Assembly (NCBI GenBank): GCA_030490835.1
Contig: CM059971.1
Span: forward strand, 71,194,224-71,258,223
Direction: 5' to 3'
DNA length: 64,000 nt
DNA from: Annona cherimola
Lineage: Eukaryota > Streptophyta > Magnoliopsida > Magnoliales > Annonaceae
Part shown: positions 24,341 through 35,249 of the stretch, one piece after another
Position numbering within the stretch: position 1 is the stretch's first letter
How the letters are laid out: every line of letters begins with the position of its first letter
Position numbers and translations under genes: made by a program
Notes under the pieces: model-generated
Databases searched by the model: none
Seen by the model: the letters and a program-made list of their open reading frames with translations, nothing else
Told to the model about the DNA's origin: nothing

Positions 24341-26262
24341 ACACATTGTATATGCATGTTAAGTTGAAACAAGAAATCAAGTCAAGTTGACATATCGCAT
24401 ATGCATGTTGTAGGCTATAGGCTGTTTTTGTGGAATACAGTATGCTAACAACCTAAAAAATGATTAATTGTGTTAATAAAGAAAGCAAATGTGATTTCTT
24501 CTGTTGGTCAAATCCGCATGCTGATTTCAAATGCATATGAATTCTTAAAATGCATACTCTCAATTTTCATAAATTCATGCTCCTAATTTTAGTTTTCACG
24601 TTAGAACGAATCATAGTTATTAAAAGCACAATGCGCACTAAGACATGCTCCTAATTCCAAAATTGCATGAAAGCAAAGATATCTGCATGCGTATTATGTC
24701 ATAAATTGCATGAAAGAAAAACTAGCTTTTTTCTTACTTAGGAATTAGCATACAAAACATGCAATGAGCATGCTGAATATGAAATAAACATGCAGAATAA
24801 GATAAAATCAGTAGTTTTTTCAAAAACCAGTCTCCTGGACATATGAATTGGCATGCGGAATATTACATCAACAAACATGGAGTACAAACATGGGGTATTC
24901 ATAAATTATCACTAGGCATGAATCCGTATGCAAATTCTGAAATTAGCATGCATATTCTACTACTAAAAGCCAAAATATGGAAAAGGTTTGTCAATGACTC
25001 AGAATTAGCATGCGGATTATGTCACAAAGAGTGAGAATGTGAAGAAGGATTGTTACTAACTTAGAATTAGCATGCGAAATATAAAATTAGCATGCAAATT
25101 CTGCTATAAAGAGCAAGAATGTAAAGAAGGGATATCACAAATCAGAATCAGTACGCAGAAAATGAAATTAATATGTGGATTCTGCCACACTTGAAACGTG
25201 ATTTGTGGAATTCAAATTCAATATGTGGAAAGTGAACATTTCCACATTTCTGCCTGCTGATTTTTTTTCATAAATTCATTTTTACGACATTATTTCAACA
25301 TGATAACAATTAAGATAGAACACGCTTGCGGATTTTCGAGTCCTGCGCATCCGGAGGGAAGGTAGACTTCTCCTAAGGTATAATCAGCATGCAGATCTTC
25401 GAGTCAATCCTAAACCAAAGAGATGCGGATGGGAGGTACTTTTGCTGCGCAGTTATAATCCGCATGCGGATTTTTGCGTCAGAGAGATGCGGATGGGAGG
25501 TATGTTTGCTGCGCAGTTATAATCCGCATGCGGATCCAAAATCTGCATGCGAATTTTTACGTAAGAGAGATGTGGATGGGAGGTACGTTTGCTGTGCAGT
25601 TATAATCCGCATGCAAATTCAGAATCCACATGTGGATTTTCGCGTCAGAGAAATGCAGATGAGAGGTACTTTTGCTGAGCAGTTACAATCCACATGCGGA
25701 TTTTCGGAGAAGACGACCCGCGTGAAAATAAACACCGTACCTTCCGTCGACGTAGAACTTCGGAATCAATCACAGAACTTCGAAATTGACGGAGAACTTC
25801 GAAATCTCGACGAAGAAGGAGATTTGGGAGCAGCAGCGGCAGTAGCAGCAGCAGTGGCATCTCCGTTTTTGAAATGGGAGAGATGAGCTGGCTCCAAAAC
25901 GCTGTGCTGCTTTTGGCAAGATAAAAGAGGGAATATTTCAGGTGAGTTTTGTGGATTTTCAGTCCACCGAGCGGGAAAATGCGGGATAATGCATCTCTAG
26001 ATTAGGGCGAATGTGAGAGAGGAGGCGTGAGCGAGATGGAGGGCTCGGGACCTTCAGCCTAGTTTCTTTTTTTTGGTACCGAGTGGGAAAATGTATCCTC
26101 CGAATTTTTGAGCGCGTGTACGTGCAATCTTGTTCAGCTCGCCGTCTCTCTCTACACGCACAATCAAACAAGCGGCGCAAATTTCGCCCGCTGAAATGAA
26201 TGGGCGGATGGGGCGTCTGCAGGGTAATTCGCGTGCAGTCTGAACACACGTGAATAAATTCC
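24341..26262 (-). repeat. Right terminal inverted repeat of the Mutator-like element
   Basis: Inverted counterpart of the left arm. The tandem unit containing GGATGGGAGGTACNTTTGCTG and TTATAATCCGCATGCGGATT begins at about 25431, 25495, 25578 and 25661, with periods of 64, 83 and 83 bp. A CAG/GCA-rich stretch near 25830-25855 mirrors the left arm's GCT run. The plus-strand open frame at 25389-25886 is a by-product of this repeat. Confidence 0.85.
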
Positions 26263-26281
26263 TATATATATATATATATAT

Positions 26282-26658
26282 GAGAACCTTTCCTGTGCAG
26301 TGAAGCTGCACCATAATTAACAGTGCATTTGGCTCAAAATGAGCCACACATATGCTTAAATGTATTGATACTTTATACAATCATTTATCCATATATAAAT
26401 TTTACAGCAAATAATTTACATATTAAGAAAACAACTTTAAAGTTGTTATTTACATTAAACTATATTATTACGTTCAATTTGTACCATTTTCAGATGGAAT
26501 CCATATACATATTCAATTGGGATGAAAATTGATATGGTAATAGAATACATAATTTTAAATATAATGGGTGAAGTAAATTATAATTTTATAATCATATGGG
26601 GCCCAGTTTGAGATAACTGCACCGTAATTGTGACGTAGTGAAGCTGCACTTGAATATT

Positions 26659-26668
<10 letters not shown>
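26282..26668. mobile_element. Possible small inverted-repeat element
   Basis: The left edge (GTGCAGTGAAGCTGCACCAT, then AATTAACAGTGCA) and right edge (TGCACCGTAATTGTGACG, then AGTGAAGCTGCAC) are partly inverted copies, and TA repeats lie on both sides (26263-26281 and about 26672-26691). The ends are loosely defined, and the superfamily cannot be assigned. Confidence 0.35.
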
Positions 26669-26691
<23 letters not shown>

Positions 26692-26692
<1 letters not shown>

Positions 26693-28275
26693 CATATATT
26701 TCCAGATGGTGACCATTGAATTCATGCTTGTCAGGTTCCAATGATCAATTCGGTGAGATTTTGAAGATAGAGGAAGCCAATAATCTAACTGTTTTGGTCT
26801 TCTCCAGTGGGGAAAGAAGAAGATGTAATTTTGGTATGTTAGAAATTTTAAGAAGATGTAATTTTGGTATGTCAGAAATTTTTTCAACATATTGGAATGG
26901 AACCCTTAACATTGAGGGTACACTAACAATATTAAACAAAATTTTGAGGTTTTTTGCAATTTTGTGAAATTGAGAGACATACTTGCAATGTCATTGAAAC
27001 TATATAGATATATTTTTAAGAATAATGATTTAATAAATAAAAGAGTACAAAGCATCAATAAAACAAACTGTTTTTAGCTCTTTTTTCTTCATTTTTATGT
27101 GGCCCACATGTATTTAAGTCATATAGTAAAATTTACGATTTTTGGATTTTTGTATACAGCCTAGTGGAAACTGTTGACTTTTGAAATTTAAAATAAATAT
27201 CCAAAAATGGTAATTTTCGATATATCTATATATATATATATATAGAAATTACATGCAGCACCACATAAAAACGAAAAAAAAAATGAAAAAGGAAAAAAGA
27301 AGTTTGAAACACTTAGGAGTATGGAGGCTCAATAAACATTTGCATTGAATCATTACCCTATTTTAAAGGGTCTTGTAAAGTTTTTTCGTAACTCCATTCA
27401 TTTCGGCCCACTCGATGATTATGTGAAATTCACTATACCTATTGTATTTAGAATCAATTGTCTAACTAGGAAATTAAGTTTCATGAAAATCAAAGATGTG
27501 CACAGACCCTATCTAACAAAGTGTGTAAAATAGACATGATAAAATTGTTTGACTTAAATATCAATTTCAAAATTGTATTTTGAACATTTAAATTATCTAA
27601 AACATCATTCCTATATGGAAAATGATAGTATAAAATATTATTACATTCTAATGCATATGAAAGTGGATCTAAATATTTTTCACAATTTACACGTGAATAT
27701 ATATTTTTAGCTAAATGTGGCCCTTACACATCTTTGATTTTGACGAAATTTGATCTTCTAGTTAAATAAATGATGTTAAATGCAACGAGTAGAGTGGATT
27801 TCACATCATCATCAAGGTGGGCCAAAACAAATGGGGTTACATCGAAAACTTTAGTGTAACCTGATTAATAGAAGCAAAGCCCATTTTCAAATAACCCTAT
27901 CTTTTGTCATGAACAGGCAAGGTAAATCCACATCACTCTCAATCATGTGTATCACTATGGGTGTAGTCGTTTTCATCGAGTGTACAACACAAGATGGATG
28001 GCATCGATATCACAAGCAGATTCTCAAAATAGATGTTTCATATCTTTGGGCCATGGATGCTAGTAGTTTTGCTTTTAATACAACCCCGTTTCTAAGGATC
28101 TTTATTAAATAAAGCATCAATTATTTCTCATATCAATGAAAATGCTCAGGATGTTGAGGCAAAGGAATCCAAATATAAGGGATCCCACTCAAGTTATGCT
28201 CCTGTGCCTAATAAATTATTCAGCATACTAGAAATCAATCAGCCAAAACCAGCTAATTAGTTGAACAATACATAC
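26692..28275. other. Intergenic; expected place of the missing SDR1 exon 3
   Basis: No gene recognised. Reading downstream of SDR1 exon 2 on the minus strand, a short stretch (to about 28250) still resembles the start of SDR2 intron 2. Then similarity stops, and nothing resembling SDR2 exon 3 is visible down to 26700. A TA repeat lies at about 27224-27243. Confidence 0.45.
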
Positions 28276-31087
28276 CCTAGTCATGGTGTTCACACCAGCC
28301 TTTGATACAGCATAAGCAAGTCCTCCAGGTAACTGTCCACGATTAAGCCCCGCAATAGATGAAATATTGACAATTGATCCCTTTTGTTTTGCATCACACA
28401 TGTGCTAACATATAAACTTGGATACTAGCCAGGATCCTGTTAGATTGGTCTTGATTATGCTATTCCATTCATCCTCAGACAAGCCTAGTGGGGAATGCAC
28501 ACTGCCTGCATAACATGGTTCACCTATCTTAACTTTCGGAACTGGAGGAAGGATAGGATTGGAATTAGACATGCGTAAAGTGTAAGCAATAAACCTCAAC
28601 CGTGAAAGACCTCACCATTGTGCAGGGGCAGCAATGGATAGATATCCAAATGTGGGATAAGAATCTTTTACCATCATAACTTCAGTAAGCTCATCATAAA
28701 ATTATATTGATGTATTTGTCCAGTAAAAATTAACCAGTCTATCACTCTTTTTTCAAAAACAGTGGGCACACAGAAATTTATGTCAAACACATCTACTTCG
28801 TGCGCCACTTGATAGGATATGCTAAATGTTGCCACAAAAAAACAAAAAAAAATAGGTGGATAAAAAAATTGGAGGCACAAAATAATAAAAGAAATTGATT
28901 AATCACCAGGTTTAAATATTCCTTTTGTAGCTCCCTGAACCTTCTGTTCATATCAATAACATTCACCTGAGGTTTTTGTCCTGTAAATGGTTCAGATGGC
29001 ATGTAAAAATGTTAGTAGGCCTACCACCAATTTAAACTTGATTTATTTTCTTAAGATTGCATTGTGCAAAGGGCTACCTGAATAAAATGATATGCAAACA
29101 ACGAGAACGAATTGTCAGTACAGCTTTTTATTGAAAAAAGCATCATGGCACAAAAGTCATAATCCCACGATGCTCCTATCTCAAATGCAATCACACATTC
29201 TTATTACAATAAATGGTTCTATTCAAGTGCAAAATTACTTTCAGAAAACATGGAGCTATAGGCTACTGGATGGCTTCTGCTTTCAAGCACATATTTGAAA
29301 CAAAAGGAACTAATGTTGTATCATTGGAAAAGGTAGCATAAACAAACAAATATATGGAAAAAAATGCTTTGAAAAACCAGCTCGATTAGGGCCCATGTTG
29401 GAATGAGGGAAAATTGTGGGAAAAAAATGAATAAGAAAAAGTGAGGGGGACAAAAAGAATCATGTGATGCGATACAGAGTAAAAAATTTAAAATAAAATA
29501 AATAAAGACAAACTAAATAGCTTTTGAATGAAAAGACAGGAAATAATTGTTGAAAGTATAGATGAAAATGGCTAAAAATAGGAATACTAGGTAGCTAAGA
29601 TGTTAAATCGAACAAAAACAAAACTCAAGCACTTCTTTTTTCTCATTCCTGAATGGAACCTTGGCACTATCGAACTAAGAAATGAATAATTTACTGTCAT
29701 TTATTTACGTAAATTACGTATGTCTCAATGTTTCTTATGAAAATCCAAGTTGCTTAAGCCAACTACAAGAATACTATTTTGACAAGAATCAACATTCAAG
29801 CAAAGTAGATTGAAACAAGACGAGCATCATACTCTCATCCCTTTCAATGTAACCCAGATTCCTAAACAAGAAGAGCGAAGATAGCATCACAAAGTTCAAA
29901 ACCCAAAATGTTATTAGGCATTGTATTTGCATCCATTCCCCATCATCATAAGCTGTTTGCCAATAAAATGGAGTCAACTACGTGGACCCTAGCGCACCCT
30001 TTTTGTCATTCTAGGACCCATTTTCTTAGCAAGTCTAAGCACCATCATGTGTTTCCTAATGATTTTGACCATGCGCCATTCAACCTTCCCATTATTCTCT
30101 GATTACCTTCAGTATCATAAAACTCACAACACCTACTTAGTACTTGTACATTCCACTCGTATGTCCTTCATTTTCTTTTGTATATAACCAAGTTAAGTGT
30201 CTTTGGCAGTGGGAAATCAATGAAGTAGCTGACCCATTACTAGATGACAATGAAGAATCTTAGATGATGACCCAAGCTACCTATTGACATAATCATGATT
30301 TAGCCACTACAAGATGCCATGCATTCTCCAAAAGGAGGTATGTAATTCCTCGCAATCAGGTCCCCCCTCATGTCATCAGTCCTACTCAACAACAAGATCA
30401 AATCTAAGGATGTTACATATTCCACTTTTTTACATACTTGCTATGTTATTTTCAGTTAGCAACTTACTATTCTCACTAACTTTCAGATCTCCATAAGACT
30501 GAAAATAATGCTGCAAATGCACCATCCTAACTATCAAGGTTAGATGACTGAGAAAGCATAGTGCCATATCAAGAGGAACCAAGTCATGTGATTCTAACAG
30601 CAGTTAGATCAGGGAAGCCATGTCTCTGCAGTCAGAGGCTCAATTAATCAAAATCAAGTGTATTGTAAATTTTATAGTTTGGCAGAGGCATATCTAGTTC
30701 TTCTCTTTCGGTTTGATTTTATAGGATATTTTGATATATTTGGATCTTCAAAACAACTATGCAGCGTGTTCCATGAATTCCATTATAGAAGAGTTTTAAA
30801 ATAACACCGGATTTTGGTGTTATTCTTCACATGTATATGACCAAAAAAAACAAAAACAAAACACTATCCTAATGTCCTTCCTTGCATTTACAGTTTCGAG
30901 GTTTTCACTGAATGTCAAACAACATAAGAAGCAGATAGAAGGCATATCACAAGTAAGAAGCAGATAGAAGGCATATCACAAGTAGGATCTGAGCTCAGAA
31001 TACCTGAGGAAATTAATCTCAAAAAATTCATTATCAATAGACGAATCCAGCAAAGGTGCAAGGCCACCATGAAATTGCCAAAAAGCG

Positions 31088-31094
31088 CCCCCCC

Positions 31095-31115
<21 letters not shown>
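31088..31115. repeat. Poly-C run (28 C) followed by 12 A
   Basis: An uninterrupted C homopolymer directly followed by an A homopolymer (31116-31127), inside the SDR1 intron. Runs of this length are hard to sequence, so the exact count is unreliable. Confidence 0.8.
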
Positions 31116-31125
<10 letters not shown>

Positions 31126-31581
31126 AAGAAAACCGCTTTTATGAAAATCCATTCTTCATTTGAAGGAATCCCCAAGATTGCTTTTAGCCTTTGCATTCCA
31201 ATAACATCCAAATGACAAGCCAAAGACCCAATTCAACGCCAATGGATATGAACCACCCGTTTTTCCAACTCATTCCTCTCCTTTTTCCACCGTGCAAAAC
31301 TCATCCTTAAGAATTCTTGGAACAATGCCAATAACTCTTCCCCCTCTTCTACTTCGTCTACCTCTTTGATCTCCTGTCACTCTTCCCCTTCTTGTACTTC
31401 TACCTCTTCCATCTCTGCCACCCTTCCCCTTCTTCCACCATTTCCAGCTCTTCCAAAATCCCCATGTCCTTACATTCCATTTAGGAGTAACCGGATCTGC
31501 CTTTTACACGTCTATCATTGTTTAGTTACCATATTAACTTTTTTGGGCTTCAATCGAATCGAGAAATCAGTTTGATTGTAC

Positions 31582-32000
31582 TTTTTTTTTTTTTGATGAA
31601 AGGATCATGGGCCAATGACTCCTCCCTAACTTCAGCAAGTTGCTGAAGACAAGGAAAGGAGGGCCCCAAAAGAATCATTCATTGATCAAAAAATTGAATA
31701 TCTTTACAAGCAGCTTTTACAATACAATTAGGAAAACTTCCCACCAATTGTACCTCCCTATTTCATTTGTCAGTGCATATTCCACTATATTGTGAGCAAC
31801 ACCATTGCCCACATGGTTTACATGAGTAAATGTACATCTCTTTTTTGATAGACACCACTTTAGTCATATATTCTATGTATCATCCTAGATAGATATCATA
31901 ACTATAAAATACGATTCACTTTCAAAGTCTCAACAGTACTAAAATGCCAAATAATATCTTCAGATCTTTCAACAAACCCTTCAATCTCCTCAAATTAAGA
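31582..32000 (-). mobile_element. LINE (L1-type) 3' fragment
   Basis: On the minus strand the fragment ends in a 13-nt A tail (T run at 31582-31594). Upstream of the tail, around 31815-31770, it encodes HVGNGVAHNIVEYALT, matching the plant L1 RNase H signature (REGN.VAH..A..A). About 190 bp of 3' untranslated sequence follows. Further upstream (to about 32000) weak similarity to the same domain continues. It lies in SDR1 intron 1 in the same orientation as the gene. The 5' limit is uncertain. Confidence 0.6.
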
Positions 32001-32055
32001 TGGGATTTTCAACGTCATGAAAAAAAAAAAATTAAGAACAATAGCAAAAATGATA

Positions 32056-32555
32056 GGGCTTTTCCCAAATATGCCAACTTTATTTGACCTTAATCTCAAA
32101 AATACCTACCACGTTTTAAAAAATCTCAAGTATACCCATTATATTTTCATCTAATTCCAGAAATGTCTATTCCATTATAAATGTTAATAAACATTATTAC
32201 ACTATATATGAAATTACCAATATGCTCATCAAATTTAGGATTGGATTGAAAGATTTGGATGTCATAATTTACCATTATACCAATTGCACAAGAACTCTAA
32301 ATCATTAAAGCCCTTATTTCATTCCATTTCCATTTCATTTCAATTTTTTTTATTATTTTATAATAGTTGTATTTTGGGCATTTATAAACTATAACCAACA
32401 TTTAAATCAAGATCCGTTGACTTACCCTGCGGACTTTAACCGAATTAGCATTTTTAGGATGAAATACAAACTCAATTTGTATGTTTGAGATTTTAAAAAC
32501 ACAATGGGTGTTTTTGGTATTAGCGTCAAGCTTTTGGGAATATTTGAAAAAGCCC
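32056..32555. mobile_element. Mutator-type MITE (500 bp)
   Basis: The left end GGGCTTTTCCCAAATATGCC pairs with the right end, on the minus strand GGGCTTTTTCAAATATTCCC. The flanks AAAATGATA (32047-32055) and AAAATAATA (32556-32564) match at 8 of 9 bases, as expected for a Mutator-type 9-bp duplication. No coding capacity. It lies about 200 bp inside intron 1 of SDR1. Confidence 0.75.
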
Positions 32556-33122
32556 AAAATAATACTCCGTCAAGCAAATCTCGTTGCGAAAAAACACGAC
32601 AGGCTCAAATTCTACGAAAATGCCAAAAACAAATAACAAAACCTGCCCTTGCCAAGTGCCAACGCAAAATAACCCATCACTAATAGCGGCTTCTTGAGAA
32701 GAGGAATTTAATCAGATTAGTTCTTTCGAGAACATCGAGATCTCGAGCATCAAGTTCAACTTACCTCTGATTCCAGCGTTGTTAACCAGCGCATCGATCC
32801 GGCCGAACGCATCCCACGCCATCTGCACAGACTCCGCGATGACGGCTCCCGGGGCGGTGACATTGAGTTCCACAGCGATGCATCTGCTGGGCTCTGAAAC
32901 GGCCGACGCAGATGGAGAGCTCAAGCTCTGGATTTCATCACAGAGGGACTTCAAGCGGTCGGTTCGTCGAGCAGCCGCGACGATCTTGCAGCGGGCCTTG
33001 GCTAGATCGATGCAGAAATCGCGGCCGATGCCGGAAGAGGTTCCCGTGACCATGACGACCTCGTCGTCGAGCCGCTGCCACGGCTCGGCAGAAGATCCTC
33101 GTCGGCCTTCTGCATCAGCCAT

Positions 33123-33261
33123 TCCTAGCCCCTAGCCCCTAGCTCCTTCTGATTCTTTCCCAGAAGAAAAGGCGGCCGAATACACAGAAGTCAAACGCCG
33201 ACGGAGTTCGTTGGCGTTTTTCCCGACCACTGGAAACGGGGCAGAATGGGAGCACGATCCT
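33123..33261 (-). promoter_or_regulatory. SDR1 5' leader and proximal upstream region
   Basis: GC-richer than its surroundings, with a CCTAGCC(C) triplication right before the ATG (33124-33141). No TATA box is evident, unlike SDR2. It is cut off by a hairpin MITE that starts only 140 bp upstream of the ATG. Confidence 0.4.
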
Positions 33262-33558
33262 ATGCTTTCCCGCGCATACATTTATTTTTTTATTTTTTTT
33301 AAATTGTTTTTATAAATTTGTTAATCCAGAGATATTTAACTTATGAATTCATTTTTGTCATTTTTAAAGTATTTTAGATATTTATTTTTTATTTTTAAAA
33401 ATTAATAATCACTAATTTTTAAAATTTAAAAATAAATACTTTAAATATTTTAAAAATAATAAAAATTTATATATATCTTAAATTCAGATAAATTAATAAT
33501 ATTATAAAATAAATTTTTTAAAAAATAAAATAAAATAAATGTGTGCGCCGGAAAGCAT
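33262..33558. mobile_element. Hairpin MITE upstream of SDR1
   Basis: The left end ATGCTTTCCCGCGCATACAT pairs with the right end, read on the minus strand as ATGCTTTCCGGCGCACACAT. The two arms continue as AT-rich inverted sequence up to a centre near 33405. No coding capacity; target duplication unclear. Confidence 0.7.
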
Positions 33559-33744
33559 ACAACCGGAGTCGGTAGAATGACGTCCGAATAAAAAGCGACA
33601 AAGATTGGGAGCCGCTTCGGTGGGGCCCGCAGCAATTGCACGAACGCGTGGCACGTCGGTCGTGGGCTTGCATAGTCTTGCACAAAAACGCCACGGAGAA
33701 TACGCCTGAATTACGGTTTTGTGTGGAACTTCTTTTCGATATGG

Positions 33745-33955
33745 ACACCGGGATTAATTTACGTGCATTTAACTCAGTTTTTATTTTTTAAAAATTATTT
33801 ACTAAAATACTACTATTTTTAAAAATAAAAAATATATTTAAAAACTTTCAAATGATAAAGCTTAATATACATGTTAAATATACTTAGATTAATAGTTATG
33901 TAAAAAAAAAATTTAAAAATAAAAAATAGGTTAAAACATCCAGGTGCACTACATC
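33745..33955. repeat. AT-rich hairpin repeat
   Basis: Begins near ACGTGCATTTAACTC and ends near GTTAAAACATCCAGGTGCAC, with inverted AT-rich arms (TATTTTTTAAAAATTA and its counterpart) between them. Same general family as the hairpins at 54500-54730 and 62911-63307, but less well defined. Confidence 0.45.
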
Positions 33956-35249
33956 AGTCTTATTTGTATGATAATCAATAATACTTTTGATATTTTAATA
34001 GAATTAAACTATGCATTATATTTACAAAATTTTTTTGATTGGAAGTCACCATTACAATTATCTAATAATTATAATTACTCTTTTATTAATATGTTATTGT
34101 GTATTCTAGCTCGATAACTAATGCTAAATATCTTAGGTGGATAAGATTTTATTTAATTTTTATATTAATATGAAAATTAGAAGATTATGGGTTTATTGTT
34201 GTTTTGGGTAATATGTTATTAATTTTCTATTAATATGAAAATTAAAAGGTTATCTTAAACGTTGACCTAAAATCTTGAATAACCTAAGTCAAGATTATTC
34301 AACATTTGCGCATTATCAAACCTTAAATCTAACTCTAAGCTCCTAACATTAAGATGCTATAAAAAGATATTTTGCATTACTTCTGGTGTCTAAGGCTATT
34401 TAGCTAGCCTGGCAAGCATAGTTTTATATTTGCAACTTTAAATGTTTGGCAAATAACGCAAGTGGTCCAAAATGGCTTTCTTATCCCATCACGAGTTACA
34501 ATCAAGAAAGATGATAATTTTTCCATAATAAAATCAACATCAAAACATCAGAAGAAACTTCACCGGATAAAGAATTATTAATGCAACACACATCATGTGA
34601 TTATTGTAACCAATGAAGTGGTGGTTTCTACATCGAACATCTCTTCTTCTTGATAAGTTATTTTCAATGAGCAAGTTGTCGACAATGCCAAGTAAGATTT
34701 AAGAAAGGTGGCACGAGAAAGAAAGGATTCATATTGGAGAGCTGAAGGAAAAATTATTGTTGTGTGTGATGTCCATAATTACAAGTTTGAAAAGAAATTA
34801 TGTAATGAAATTCTTGATTTTTATTAATTGTCATTGGCGAAAACATTCAAACAAGGAAGAATAATTTTTATTTTTATCTTTGATATACTACATGTAATGG
34901 ACAAAATGTTTTACGCCTTTTTAAAATTATGTATTAATTTTATTTGATATTAGATGATTAAATGAAAACCATGTATCCATTAGCTTTTTTATAAATCATG
35001 TGTTAATTTATTAAGTAAAAGTTCTTAAATTGGCAATATATTTAATGAAATTCTCACTTAAAACTAAAAAATTTTGCCCAATGAAACTAAGTTAATGATA
35101 ATTAAATGTTCATGATATAATGATGATTGAAAGCATGATGAACGTTCGAATTTACTCCTTTGTTAAAATATTATTAATTTATTTAGTTTTTTTGTGAAAA
35201 ATATAAAATTCCTAATAAAATGCTAATATTAATTCTACATTAATATCTC
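33956..35249. other. No gene recognised
   Basis: AT-rich. Around 34575-34640 there is similarity to 44370-44400 plus 45323-45350 (CACATCATGTGRTTATTG, then GTGGYGGTTT). These could be remnants of the two LTRs of the decayed copia element between them, but I cannot define ends. Confidence 0.3.

Larger units (their letters stand above)
19836..26262. mobile_element. Mutator-like element, 6.4 kb, very long TIRs
   Basis: The left end reads GGGATTTATTCACATGCATT and the right end, on the minus strand, GGAATTTATTCACGTGTGTT. Inverted similarity continues inward, by eye, to about 21674 on the left and about 24341 on the right, giving terminal inverted repeats of roughly 1.84 and 1.92 kb around a 2.7 kb core. 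TATATATAT sits at 19827-19835 and 26263-26271; this fits a 9-bp duplication, but in a TA repeat it is weak proof. The core holds two broken coding remnants, one with a FAR1-related tail typical of Mutator transposases, and a tandem repeat. Small length differences between the arms show divergence, so this is not a recent insertion or an assembly mirror. It is probably non-autonomous now. Confidence 0.85.
28276..33122 (-). pseudogene. SDR1: truncated short-chain dehydrogenase paralogue
   Basis: Exon 1 is 33122-32765 and exon 2 is 28505-28276, both on the minus strand. The splice sites are good (exon 1 donor AGAG^GTAAGT, exon 2 acceptor TGCAG^GC) and the phase is the same as in SDR2. Exon 1 encodes the NAD(P)-binding motif TGTSSGIG and NNAG; exon 2 encodes TNLTG, NISSIAG and the YAVSK catalytic pair. 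Two defects point to a pseudogene. Codon 153 is TAG (28405-28407), where SDR2 has Glu151. The exon for the last ~92 residues cannot be found downstream, although exon 2 ends in an intact-looking donor (AGG^GTATGT). The 4259-bp intron carries a LINE tail, a MITE and a poly-C run. A transcript might still be made, but it would encode at most about 152 residues without the active site. Confidence 0.82.

Noticed and set aside
25389..25886. 165-codon open frame on the plus strand in the right arm
   Set aside because: It is the translation of the 64-83 bp tandem repeat (its protein repeats the same way), and the inverted arm has a matching frame at 20166-20588. No independent sign of coding.
20200..25900. 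CRISPR-like array suggested by the regular GCATGC repeats
   Set aside because: Repeats are imperfect, spacers are not unique, and the context is a plant transposon; no cas genes.
28405..28599. 64-codon frame as a separate small gene
   Set aside because: It is SDR1 exon 2 up to the premature stop, preceded by intron sequence read through.
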